Assembly (NCBI GenBank): GCA_005889515.1
Contig: VBHE01000261.1
Span: 1 to 8,945, forward strand
DNA: 8,945 bases
Source: Chloroflexota bacterium
Lineage (GTDB): Bacteria > Chloroflexota > Dormibacteria > Aeolococcales > Aeolococcaceae
Direction of reading: 5' to 3'
Shown here: piece by piece, positions 1-6,811 of the stretch
Position numbering within the stretch: the stretch's first letter is position 1
Layout of the letters: every line of letters starts with the position of its first letter
Position numbers and translations under genes: made by a program
The notes under the pieces: generated by a model
Databases searched by the model: none
Seen by the model: only the letters and a program-made list of their open reading frames with translations
Told to the model about the DNA's origin: nothing

Positions 1-27
1 AGGGCCCAGACCTTCGTCTGAGAGGGC

Positions 28-71
28 GGGGGGTGGGGGGCGTAGTGGGTGGGGGGCGTAGTGGGTGGGGG
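28..71. repeat. G-run-rich 16-bp tandem repeat
   Basis: Two perfect copies of a 16-bp unit (GGGGGGCGTAGTGGGT at 35-50 and 51-66) are flanked by partial copies (GGGGGGT at 28-34, GGGGG from 67). The top strand thus holds at least six runs of three or more G separated by 1-6 bases, which fits the usual G-quadruplex pattern. It lies in the non-coding 96 bases between the window edge and the stop codon of the leftward histidine kinase gene, so that gene's transcript would carry C-runs here. A weak 5-bp stem (CAGAC/GTCTG, 7-20) lies beside it but has no T-run, so I do not call a terminator. Any role in transcription ending or replication slippage is inference. Confidence 0.75.
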
Positions 72-96
72 ATCGGCCACCGCCGAGGACCCGGGG

Positions 97-1344
97 TCAG
101 GCCGCGCAGGTGGGCACGCTTCCGCAGAGGGTCATCCCGCCGTCGTCGTTGCGCTGGAGGGCGATCTCGCCGCCGACCCGGGCGAGCCGCTGGCTGAGCG
201 ACGCCAGGCCGTAGTGCTCGCCGTCGCGGGGCACCTGCGCGACCTCGAAGCCCTCGGGGAGGCCGCGACCGTCGTCCTGGACGATGATCTCGGTGCTCTC
301 CTCGCCGTAGTGGAGGGTCACGAGCACCGACGACGCCTGGGCGTGCTTGCCGACGTTGTGAAGCCCCTCGCGCACCACCGCGATGAGCACCGCCTCCTGC
401 TCGCCGCTCAGCGAGTACGGCTCGCCGATGACGGCGAAGTCCGACGCCGTCCCGGTGACGGTCGCGAAGCCGCGGACGTCCATGCCGATGACCGCGGGCA
501 GGCCCTCGTCGGCCGCCGACGGCGCCAGCGCGCGGAGGATGTCCCGCAGCGAGGAGGCCGCCTGCGCCGCCTGCGCCTCGATGGCGCGGATCTGCTCGAC
601 GACGTCGGGGGCGGTGGCGCCGAGGGTGCTGCTCGCCCGCTGGGCGGCGCTGCCGATGCCGAAGAGGAGCGGGCTCAGGGTGTCGTGGAGGTCGCGGGAG
701 ATGCGCTGCCGCTCCTCCATGGCGCTGAGGCCGGACGCGCGCTGGGCGTGCATCGCCCCGCCGAGCGCCGGTCCGAGCGAGCTTGCGAACTCCTCGGCGA
801 GCCGGCGGGCGCGGTCGCCGATCTCGCCGGCGGAGCGGTTCAGGGCGTAGAGGACCCCGATCACCCGGCCGCGGTGCATGATCGGCACCCCGAGGATGGC
901 GTGGATCCCCTCCTGATGCACCATCTGCTCGACCAGCCGGGGAGAGGTCTCGGGCGCGGTCTCGAAGTCGGCGACCGACACCGGCCGGCGGTGCTGCAGC
1001 ACCTTGCCGCCCACGCCGTCGCCGTAGGGGATCTGGAGCCCGCTGCGCACCCCGGGGGTGCGCACCCGCCAGGAGCCGCGGGTGACCATGAGCCGGGGGC
1101 CCTCGCGGAGGCTCACCCCGGTCGCGTCGGTGCCCACGATGGGGCCGAAGACCGACGCGGCGCGCCGGGCGACGACCGAGGCGTCGAGCAGCCCGATCAG
1201 ACGGCGCGACGCCTCCTGCATCCGCTGCAGGTCGGCGACCGCGGCGCTCGCCGCGCTGTCGTCGCCGCTGCCGGTGCGCCGCGGTGCCGCGGTCGGGCCG
1301 CGCCCGGCGCGAGGCCGGGCGCCGCCCATGCGGGTGTGACCCAA
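97..1344 (-). CDS. GAF-domain sensor histidine kinase (NarL/DesK-type, HisKA_3)
   Basis: A cytoplasmic two-component sensor kinase of 415 residues that should autophosphorylate on His and pass phosphate to a LuxR/NarL-type regulator. Residues about 46-195 form a GAF domain (GVGGKVLQHRRPVSVADF, then ILGVPIMHRGRVIGVLYALN). Next comes the HisKA_3 dimerisation helix with ERQRISRDLHD, phospho-acceptor His220. The ATPase domain shows an N-box (VVREGLHNVGKHA, Asn330), a G1 box (DDGRGLP, 357-363) and HYGLASLSQRL near 377. No transmembrane segment is visible, so the signal is probably a small molecule or redox/gas cue bound by GAF. The ligand residues cannot be assigned. The start is TTG at 1344: AGGGAGGG lies about 6 bases upstream, whereas the next in-frame ATG (codon 6) would be too far from it. 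It is the last gene of the TetR-SDR-kinase unit. No cognate response regulator lies in the window, so it may be an orphan or have its partner beyond position 1. Confidence 0.92.
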   Translation of the reverse strand: MGHTRMGGARPRAGRGPTAAPRRTGSGDDSAASAAVADLQRMQEASRRLIGLLDASVVARRAASVFGPIVGTDATGVSLREGPRLMVTRGSWRVRTPGVRSGLQIPYGDGVGGKVLQHRRPVSVADFETAPETSPRLVEQMVHQEGIHAILGVPIMHRGRVIGVLYALNRSAGEIGDRARRLAEEFASSLGPALGGAMHAQRASGLSAMEERQRISRDLHDTLSPLLFGIGSAAQRASSTLGATAPDVVEQIRAIEAQAAQAASSLRDILRALAPSAADEGLPAVIGMDVRGFATVTGTASDFAVIGEPYSLSGEQEAVLIAVVREGLHNVGKHAQASSVLVTLHYGEESTEIIVQDDGRGLPEGFEVAQVPRDGEHYGLASLSQRLARVGGEIALQRNDDGGMTLCGSVPTCAA

Positions 1345-1358
1345 TCACATCCCTCCCT
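1332..1358 (-). promoter_or_regulatory. Kinase ribosome-binding site with start codon in a hairpin loop
   Basis: Read on the minus strand, AGGGAGGG (1351-1358) is a good Shine-Dalgarno sequence for the TTG start at 1344. GGGATGTGA (1345-1353) can pair with TCACACCC (1332-1339), giving eight base pairs with one bulged A and a five-base loop TTGGG that contains the start codon. The stem also takes up the last GGG of the Shine-Dalgarno. Ribosomes finishing the SDR gene 19 bases upstream could open it. The pairing is directly visible; the regulatory role is inference. Confidence 0.45.
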
Positions 1359-1363
1359 GGTCG

Positions 1364-2116
1364 TCAGAGCAGCCGCGCGCTGAGGACGTTGTCGACGACG
1401 AGGTGGTGGCCGTTGACGAACGAAGCGCGGTCGCTGGCGAGGAAGAGGCACGCCTGGGCCGCCTCGCGCGGGGTGCCCAGCCGTCCCTGCTTCGCCTGCA
1501 GGATCGGCGCCAGGTCGCCGAACACGGCCGAGAGCTTGCCGAAGGCCCGGTCGGTGACCATCGGGGTGTCGAGGAAGGCGGGGCAGACGCAGTTGACCCG
1601 GACCCCGGCGTCGCGCAGCTCGGCCGCCGCGGTGCGGGTGAGCGAGACCACCGCCGCCTTGGTGGCCGCGTAGGCGCCGAACATCGGGCAGCCGCCGATC
1701 CCGGCCACCGAGGCCATGTTCACGATGTTGCCGCCGCCGGACGCGATGATCGCCGGCGCGCCGTACTTGATCCCGAACCACACGCTCTTGACGTTGACGT
1801 CGAGGATCCGGTCGAAGTCGGCCTCCTCGTGCTCGAGAAGGCTGACCACCTGCTCGATGCCGGCGTTGCTCACCAGCACGTCGATGCCGCCGAACGCCTT
1901 GGAGGTCGCGTCCAGCGCAGCCTGGACGTCCGCGCCCTTGGACACGTCACCGGTGATCGAGGGGCATCCGAGGCTGTCGGCGATCTCCTTCACCCCGGCG
2001 CTGATGTCCTGGAGCAGGACCTGGGCCCCCTCCTCGACGAAGAGCTCGGCGATCTGCCGACCGATCCCCGATGCGGCGCCGGTGACCAGGGTCCGCTTCC
2101 CCTGAAGCTCAGCCAT
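1364..2116 (-). CDS. Classical short-chain dehydrogenase/reductase (SDR)
   Basis: A 250-residue NAD(P)-dependent oxidoreductase of the classical SDR type, which normally interconverts a secondary alcohol and a ketone on a soluble substrate. The Rossmann motif TGAASGIG is at 12-19, NAG at 84-86, and the catalytic tetrad is Asn108, Ser136, Tyr149 and Lys153 (YAATK). Asp37 at the end of the second beta strand (VLLQD) favours NAD(H) over NADP(H). The C-terminal segment VNGHHLVVDNVL replaces the common TGxxxxVDGG. The start is well supported: AAGGAG (2122-2127) lies 5 bases upstream of ATG. This start overlaps the TetR stop by 8 bases (ATGGCTGA), implying translational coupling. Shared transcription with the regulator and the divergent acyl-CoA ligase cluster suggests a hydroxyacyl or hydroxylated intermediate as substrate. 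The sequence does not identify the specific compound. Confidence 0.93.
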   Translation of the reverse strand: MAELQGKRTLVTGAASGIGRQIAELFVEEGAQVLLQDISAGVKEIADSLGCPSITGDVSKGADVQAALDATSKAFGGIDVLVSNAGIEQVVSLLEHEEADFDRILDVNVKSVWFGIKYGAPAIIASGGGNIVNMASVAGIGGCPMFGAYAATKAAVVSLTRTAAAELRDAGVRVNCVCPAFLDTPMVTDRAFGKLSAVFGDLAPILQAKQGRLGTPREAAQACLFLASDRASFVNGHHLVVDNVLSARLL

Positions 2117-2855
2117 CCTGTCTCCTTTCTGCGTGCTGTCCGCCTGCGCTGAGCGCCCGCGTGCCGAGCGGCAGGCGAGCGTGCACCTCCTGGGTGACGA
2201 TCCCCCTGAGGACCAGGGTCATGTAGTGGTCGGCGATGGCGTCGGGGTCGAGCCGCGCGCCCGGCTTGTACCACTGGAGCGTCGAGTTCATCAGCCCCGC
2301 GATCGCCATGCTCGTGAGCCGCACGTCGTGGGGACGGACGGTGCCCTCGCGGACGCCGCGCTCGAGCAGGCGCTCGATGAGCACCTCGGTCTCGCGGCGC
2401 AGGTCGAAGACCTCGCGGTACCGGGGACCGCGGATGCGCCACTGCTCGCGCATGAGAACCCGCCACTGGTCGCGGAAGTGGTGGACCTCGTACATCCAGC
2501 GGCGGGCCACCAAATAGGCGCACTCGACGACGGGCACGTCCTCCTGCCGGCAGAGCCTGCGCATGTCCTCGACGAAGGGGCCGCCGGTGTCGGTCACGAT
2601 GTGGACCAGCACCGCCTCCTTGCTCTCGACGTGGTAGTAGAGCGAGCCGAGGGTGAGGCCCACCGCGGAACAGATGTTCCGCATCGTGGTCTCGGCGTAT
2701 CCTCGCTCGGCGAAGAGCCGGGCGGCGACGTCGAGGATCTCGCGGGTGCGGACGTCGGTGGGCTTGCGCTGCTGCGGCGCGGAGCGCCGGGCCGGGGCGC
2801 CGGGGCGCCGGCCGGGGCGAGGGGCGCCGTCCGCAGAGACCGGCTGCTGGCTCAT
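2109..2855 (-). CDS. TetR-family transcriptional repressor (KstR2-like architecture)
   Basis: A 248-residue ligand-responsive repressor. After an Arg/Pro/Ala-rich, probably disordered tail (1-34), residues about 36-82 form the TetR DNA-binding domain, with helix-turn-helix TMRNICSAVGLTLGSLYYHV (57-76) followed by the usual SKEAVL. The rest is a ligand-binding domain; its end (GLMNSTLQWYKPGARLDPDAIADHYMTLVLRGI region) resembles TetR proteins of the KstR2 kind, several of which sense acyl-CoAs. That resemblance is from memory of the family. The start ATG is preceded by AGGGGG only 2 bases away, a short spacing. An in-frame TAG three codons upstream rules out an earlier start. The gene opens the leftward TetR-SDR-kinase unit, and its start lies 20 bases from an 18-bp palindrome that is its likely operator. 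It therefore probably represses itself and the divergent three-gene operon until a CoA thioester accumulates. Confidence 0.93.
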   Translation of the reverse strand: MSQQPVSADGAPRPGRRPGAPARRSAPQQRKPTDVRTREILDVAARLFAERGYAETTMRNICSAVGLTLGSLYYHVESKEAVLVHIVTDTGGPFVEDMRRLCRQEDVPVVECAYLVARRWMYEVHHFRDQWRVLMREQWRIRGPRYREVFDLRRETEVLIERLLERGVREGTVRPHDVRLTSMAIAGLMNSTLQWYKPGARLDPDAIADHYMTLVLRGIVTQEVHARLPLGTRALSAGGQHAERRQDG

Positions 2856-2867
2856 CTCCCCCTAACA

Positions 2868-2897
2868 TTGACGACTATCGAACGTCCGATAGATACT
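2868..2897 (+). promoter_or_regulatory. Candidate rightward promoter of the catabolic operon
   Basis: TTGACG (2868-2873) is a good -35 match and GATACT (2892-2897) an acceptable -10 match, with an 18-base spacer. This is the most AT-rich stretch near the genes. Transcription would begin near 2904, giving a leader of about 90 bases. That leader includes two small inverted repeats (GGGCC/GGCCC, 2911-2928, and ACCCGG-A-CCGGGT, 2955-2967) before the ribosome-binding site AGGAGGAGG at 2977-2985. The operator palindrome fills the spacer, so bound repressor would block RNA polymerase. Confidence 0.55.
2875..2892. promoter_or_regulatory. 18-bp palindromic operator, probable TetR binding site
   Basis: CTATCGAACGTCCGATAG is an inverted repeat with eight of nine base pairs symmetric; only the pair at 2881/2886 is mismatched. 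It lies in the 136-base divergent region, between the -35 and -10 of the candidate rightward promoter, and ends 20 bases from the TetR start codon. Length, symmetry and position are typical of a TetR-dimer operator controlling both directions. I saw no second copy in the window. Binding by this repressor is inference. Confidence 0.72.
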
Positions 2898-2991
2898 ACC
2901 AGCCCCGTGGGGGCCATTGGGAAGGCCCGCAACCGACCGGCCGAGGAGTGGAGGACCCGGACCGGGTGAAGGCAGTAGGAGGAGGCGTTCA

Positions 2992-4200
2992 GTGAGCAGC
3001 ACCAAGCCGGTCGTCGTCTATGGCGCAAGCGGGTACACGGGCAGGCTCGTCTGCGAGTACCTCCGCGAGTACAACGTCCCCTTCATCGCCGCCGGTCGCG
3101 ACGCGAACCTCGTCCGCCAGGTGATGGAGAGGGTGCCGGGGATCGAGACCGCCGACTACGAGGTCCGGCAGGTCGAGCACAACGTCGGCGCGCTCACCGA
3201 GCTCTTCAAGGGCGCCAAGGTCGTCTGCAACATGGTGGGCCCGTTCATCACCTACGGCCCCACCTGCGCCGAGGCGGCGCTGGCCGCGGGCTGCCACTAC
3301 CTCGACACCACCGGGGAGCAGGACTGGTGCATGGTCGCCGACGAGCAGTTCGGCGAGCGCTACGCGGCGAAGGGGCTGCTGATCTCCCCCTCGGCCGCGC
3401 ACCAGTTCAGCACCAGCGACGTCGCCGTGCACCTCGCGCTGGAGACCCCGGGGGTCGACAGCCTCGATGTCATCTCGATCTGGGGCGGCATGCCCACCAA
3501 GGCGTCGACGGCGACGATCTTCACCATCCTCATGGCCGACCACCACTACCTCGAGCAGAACCAGTACGTGAAGTACCCGCCGGCGGCGCACTTCGAGGTG
3601 GTCCTCCCCGGCCAGCACCAGACCTCGCTGGTGATGTCGAACTGGTCCTCGCCGCACCCCGTCTGGCACAAGCGCAACCCGCGCGTCGCCAACTGCAAGG
3701 TGCTCGGCGGCGTCTTCAACCGCGCGGTGATGGAGCAGGTCGTCGGCATGGCCCAGATGGTCGAGGAGAAGATCAAGCCGCTCTCTCCGGACGACCAGCG
3801 CAAGGCCCTCGCCGAGGTGGCCTCCCAGGTCCAGGCGGGGATGCCCCCGCGTGAGAACCAGCGGATCAACCGGTCGCTCGACTCCGTGTACGCGACCGGC
3901 GCGCACAAGTCGGTGTCGGTCGTCATCCGGGGCGCCTGCAACTACAAGCAGACCGGGCTCTACCAGGCCTTCAGCGCCCACCAGCTCGTGCACGGCCGGC
4001 CGCGGGCCGTCGGCTTCGCCTCGGTGTGCCAGGCGTTCGGCCATCGCGAGGCGCTCGCCGCCCAGCAGTACTTCGGCCTTCTCGGCGAGCCCGTGCTGAG
4101 CGGTGACGTGAGCGCGGTGCCGTCGCCGGTGCCGGCGAGCACGCTGGGCCGCCTCAACGGCGCCGGGGTGCCGGCGGGCGTTCTCCAGGCCGTGCGCTGA
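2992..4200 (+). CDS. Saccharopine-dehydrogenase-like NAD(P)-binding oxidoreductase
   Basis: 402 residues. The N-terminal half is a Rossmann domain of the saccharopine dehydrogenase/trans-enoyl-reductase superfamily: VVVYGASGYTGRL carries the dinucleotide loop (11-17), Arg36 after the second strand (AAGRD) favours NADP(H), and NMVGPFITYG (80-89) plus CHYLDTTGE (101-109) are conserved family signatures. The C-terminal half (from about 180) does not look like lysine-pathway saccharopine dehydrogenase. It resembles the uncharacterised domain, which I recall as DUF5938, attached to such proteins in actinobacteria. The GTG start at 2992 is chosen because AGGAGGAGG lies 6 bases upstream; the frame stays open further upstream, but without a comparable site. 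It is the first gene of the rightward operon, 10 bases ahead of the acyl-CoA ligase, so it probably reduces an acyl or polyketide-like substrate rather than an amino acid. The exact reaction is unknown. Confidence 0.88.
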   Translation: MSSTKPVVVYGASGYTGRLVCEYLREYNVPFIAAGRDANLVRQVMERVPGIETADYEVRQVEHNVGALTELFKGAKVVCNMVGPFITYGPTCAEAALAAGCHYLDTTGEQDWCMVADEQFGERYAAKGLLISPSAAHQFSTSDVAVHLALETPGVDSLDVISIWGGMPTKASTATIFTILMADHHYLEQNQYVKYPPAAHFEVVLPGQHQTSLVMSNWSSPHPVWHKRNPRVANCKVLGGVFNRAVMEQVVGMAQMVEEKIKPLSPDDQRKALAEVASQVQAGMPPRENQRINRSLDSVYATGAHKSVSVVIRGACNYKQTGLYQAFSAHQLVHGRPRAVGFASVCQAFGHREALAAQQYFGLLGEPVLSGDVSAVPSPVPASTLGRLNGAGVPAGVLQAVR

Positions 4201-4210
4201 GCCGTCGCCG

Positions 4211-5744
4211 ATGAACCTCGGTGACATCCTCACCGGGTCGGCTCGCGTGCATCCGGACACCACCGCCCTCGTCTGGGACGAGGGCGGTGGCCGGAGGACG
4301 TATCGCGAGCTGAACCTTCGCGCCGACGCCCTGGCGAGCGCGCTCGCCTCCGGCCTCGGCGTCCAGCGGGGCGACCGCGTCGCCCTGATGATGTACAACG
4401 GCCCGACGCTCCTCGAGGCGATGTTCGGGGCGTGGAAGGCGGGGGCGACGGTGGTGCCGCTCAACGCCCGCTTCACCCCCGACGAGATCGCGTACCACGT
4501 CGCCGACTCCGGCGCGAAGGTGCTGATCGCGGGCCGCGACTTCGCCGCGACCCTGACGGGCATGCGCGGGCGCATCGAGGCGGAGACGTTGGTGCTCGAG
4601 GGTGGTGGCGACGGCGCCCTCGACCTCGGCGGCATCGCCGCCGAGCACGCCGGCCGTCCCGCTCCGGTGGTCGCGGTGACCGACGACGACGTCGCCTGGA
4701 TCGCCTACACGTCGGGCACCACCGGCCGGCCCAAGGGCGCGATGCTCACCCACGGTGCGCTGACCTTCGTGGCGGTGTGCTGGCTGGCCGACCTCCAGCG
4801 CCTCGAGCCCGAGGACATCGGTCTCTACGCCGCCCCGCTGACCCACGGCGCCGGGATCATGGCGCTCGCCTTCACGATGAAGGCCTGCACCCAGGTGCTG
4901 CTCCAGCCGACCGGCTTCGACGCCGCCCGCTTCCTGGCGACGATCGCCCGCGAGCGGGTCACCCACACCTGGCTGGTGCCGACCCAGATCAAGATGCCGC
5001 TCGACCATCCCGGGCTCGACGACGCGGACCTGTCGACGCTGCGGACCATCGTCTACGGCGGCGCCCCGATGCACGTCGAGCACCTCAAGGAGGCGATCCG
5101 CCGCATCGGCCCGGTGTTCGTGCAGCTCTTCGCCCAGACCGAGCCGCGAGGAGCACGTCGTCGACGGGCCCGACAGCGAGCGGCTGGCCTCGTGCGGACA
5201 CGTGCGCTCGGGGATGGAGGTGGCGATCCTCGACGCCGAGGACCGTCCCCTCGGCGCCGGCGGGATCGGCGAGATCTGCGTGCGCGGCCCGGCGCTGATG
5301 AAGGGCTACTGGCAGCGTCCCGAGGCGACCGCCGAGACCCTGCGCAACGGCTGGCTGCACACCGGGGACATCGGGCGGCTCGACGACAACGGCTACCTGT
5401 ACATCATGGACCGGTCCAAGGACATGCTCATCTCCGGCGGGCTGAACGTCTACCCGCGGGAGATCGAGGAGGTGCTGCTGCGCCACCCCGCGGTCTCGGA
5501 GGTCGCGGTCATCGGCGTCCCCAACGAGCAGTGGGGCGAGACCGCCATGGCGATCGTGGTGGCTGCCGACGGCGCGAAGGTGACCGAGGCGGAGCTGAAG
5601 GAGTTCGCCACCGAGCACCTCGCCCCGTACAAGAAGCCGCGCGCCTTCGAGTTCGTCGCCGCGCTGCCGAAGACGACCTACGGGAAGATCGACAAGAAGG
5701 CGCTCCGCGCGCCCCACTGGGCGGGGCGGGAGCGCATGGTGTGA
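4211..5744 (+). pseudogene. Acyl-CoA synthetase (AMP-forming), frame broken near 5144
   Basis: A class I adenylate-forming ligase that would convert a carboxylic acid, ATP and CoA to acyl-CoA. The first frame (4211-5143, 311 residues) carries the P-loop motif YTSGTTGRPKG (166-176), APLTHGAG near 208-215 and the A5 motif FAQTE (307-311). The remainder is in the next frame (5145-5744, 199 residues): GWLHTGDIG, the hinge DRSKDMLISGG followed by NVYPREIEEVL, and YGKIDKKAL with the C-terminal catalytic Lys. Relatives usually have about eight residues between QTE and the REEH segment. They are absent here, so a deletion of 3n+2 bases fits better than a single-base slip. Both frames are otherwise well conserved, pointing to a very recent lesion or an assembly error. 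The original frame stays open to 5749, so a 512-residue chimaera could be made, but its tail is nonsense. There is no clear Shine-Dalgarno; translation is probably coupled to the gene ending 10 bases upstream. Confidence 0.87.
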
Positions 5745-5753
5745 GGTGATCCG

Positions 5754-6740
5754 GTGAGGGCGGCGTACATCACCCGGGTGGGGCCCGCCCGCGAGGTGCT
5801 CGAGGTCGGCGACGTGCCGGACGCCGTCGCCGGCCCGGGCCAGGTGCGGGTGCTGATCACCGCCTCGGGCATCAACCCGGCGGACGTCAAGCGTCGCGCC
5901 GGGATGCGCGGCGAGCTGCCCTTTCCGCTCGTCGTTCCCCACGACGACGGGGCCGGGGTGATCGACGCGGTCGGGGAGGGTGTGCCCACCTCGCGCATCG
6001 GAGAGCGGGTCTGGGTCTACGACGCCCAGCTCCGCGGCGCCTTCGGGACCGCCGCCGAGGCGGTGGCGGTGCCCGTGGCCCAGGCGGTCCCGCTGCCCGC
6101 CGGGACCGGCTTCGACGTCGGGGCCTGCCTGGGGGTGCCGGCGGTGACCGCGCACCGCTGCGTCCACGCGGACGGGCCGGTCGCGGGCACGACCGTGCTC
6201 GTGCAGGGGGCGACCGGGGCCGTCGGCCTCGCCGCGGCGCAGCTCGCGCGGCGCGCCGGCGCCCGGGTGCTGGTGACCGCCGGGTCGCGCGACAAGCTCG
6301 CCGCCCTCGAGGCGCGCGGCTTCTCCGAGGGGGTGCTCTACGCCGAGACCGACGTCGGCGCCTGGGCCCGCGAGCTCACCGGGGGCGCCGGGGTCGACCG
6401 GGTGATCGACGCCGAGCTGGGGGTCAACCTCGCCGGTGACGCCGCTGCGGTGCGCGCCGGCGGGGTGATCTGCGCCTTCGGGTCCGCGCTCGCGCCGGAG
6501 CCGATCCTCCCCGTGTACCCGCTGCTCGGCAAGGGCGTGGTGCTCCGCTTCGTGCTCGTCTACCTGCTCTCGGCGGAGCAGCGCGCCGCCGCGAACCGGG
6601 AGGTGGCCGCGGCGCTCGGGGACGGCAGCCTCGCGCCGCTCATCGGCGCCCGCTTCGCGCTGGAGGACATCGTCGCCGCCCACGAGGCGGTCGAGGCGGG
6701 CTCCTTCGGGCAGGTCGTCGTGGAGGTCCAGAGGGCCTGA
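5754..6740 (+). CDS. Zinc-independent NADPH:quinone-oxidoreductase-type dehydrogenase (MDR family)
   Basis: A 328-residue medium-chain dehydrogenase/reductase of the quinone oxidoreductase branch. The N-terminal GroES-like domain contains SGINPADVKRRAG (38-50) and a VVPHDDGAGVI segment (60-70). The nucleotide-binding domain begins at VLVQGATGAVGLAAAQLA, with the loop GATGAVG at 152-158. The cysteines of the structural-zinc lobe and the catalytic-zinc ligands of true alcohol dehydrogenases are missing, so it should reduce quinones or activated enones with NAD(P)H rather than oxidise alcohols. The GTG start is supported by GAGG (5743-5746) 7 bases upstream, and the gene begins 9 bases after the ligase stop. 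It closes the TetR-controlled operon, where an enoyl-type reduction of a CoA-linked or free intermediate would make sense. The substrate is not determinable from the sequence. Confidence 0.92.
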   Translation: MRAAYITRVGPAREVLEVGDVPDAVAGPGQVRVLITASGINPADVKRRAGMRGELPFPLVVPHDDGAGVIDAVGEGVPTSRIGERVWVYDAQLRGAFGTAAEAVAVPVAQAVPLPAGTGFDVGACLGVPAVTAHRCVHADGPVAGTTVLVQGATGAVGLAAAQLARRAGARVLVTAGSRDKLAALEARGFSEGVLYAETDVGAWARELTGGAGVDRVIDAELGVNLAGDAAAVRAGGVICAFGSALAPEPILPVYPLLGKGVVLRFVLVYLLSAEQRAAANREVAAALGDGSLAPLIGARFALEDIVAAHEAVEAGSFGQVVVEVQRA

Positions 6741-6766
6741 CTCCGCGGGTGCGGGCGGCGCACAAT
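6737..6766 (+). promoter_or_regulatory. Weak candidate promoter for the dodecin gene
   Basis: CTGACT (6737-6742, overlapping the preceding stop codon) and CACAAT (6761-6766) form a -35/-10 pair with an 18-base spacer, in the 71 bases between the reductase and the dodecin. A GC-rich inverted repeat follows (CCGCCG 6775-6780 with CGGCGG 6789-6794), 5 bases before the dodecin Shine-Dalgarno. Both matches are imperfect. The dodecin could instead be read through from the upstream operon. Confidence 0.25.
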
Positions 6767-6811
6767 GGCCGCTTCCGCCGCGGCATGACGGCGGCCACTG
6801 GAGGACCGGGA

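Noticed and set aside
7..20. Small stem CAGAC/GTCTG at the left edge as a terminator for the kinase unit
   Set aside because: Only five base pairs, no T-run on the minus strand, and it is cut off by the window edge.
49..1383. A 444-codon open frame on the plus strand opposite the kinase gene
   Set aside because: It is antisense to a gene with clear kinase motifs, its translation is low-complexity (Arg/Gly/Ala/Asp-rich), and long antisense frames are expected at this GC content.
2989..4635. A 548-codon open frame on the minus strand across the saccharopine-like and ligase genes
   Set aside because: The translation is His/Arg/Val-rich repetitive sequence with no domain motif and spans two real genes; a GC-bias shadow.
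5141..5150. Programmed +1 frameshift joining the two halves of the ligase
   Set aside because: A skip of one base at CCG-C-GAG would restore frame, but no known slippery signal is seen and it would not supply the residues missing after the A5 motif.
5085..6683. A 532-codon minus-strand frame opposite the ligase tail and reductase
   Set aside because: Same reason: no recognisable fold, composition typical of antisense reading, while the plus strand carries conserved motifs.
6766..6797. Inverted repeat TGGCCGC/GCGGCCA as a terminator after the reductase
   Set aside because: There is no T-run, and pure G/C inverted repeats of this size arise easily by chance here; a terminator cannot be supported.
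6749..6811. Longer dodecin start adding 21 residues
   Set aside because: The added sequence is Arg/Gly-rich and outside the dodecin fold, and the good Shine-Dalgarno at 6800-6804 points to ATG 6812.
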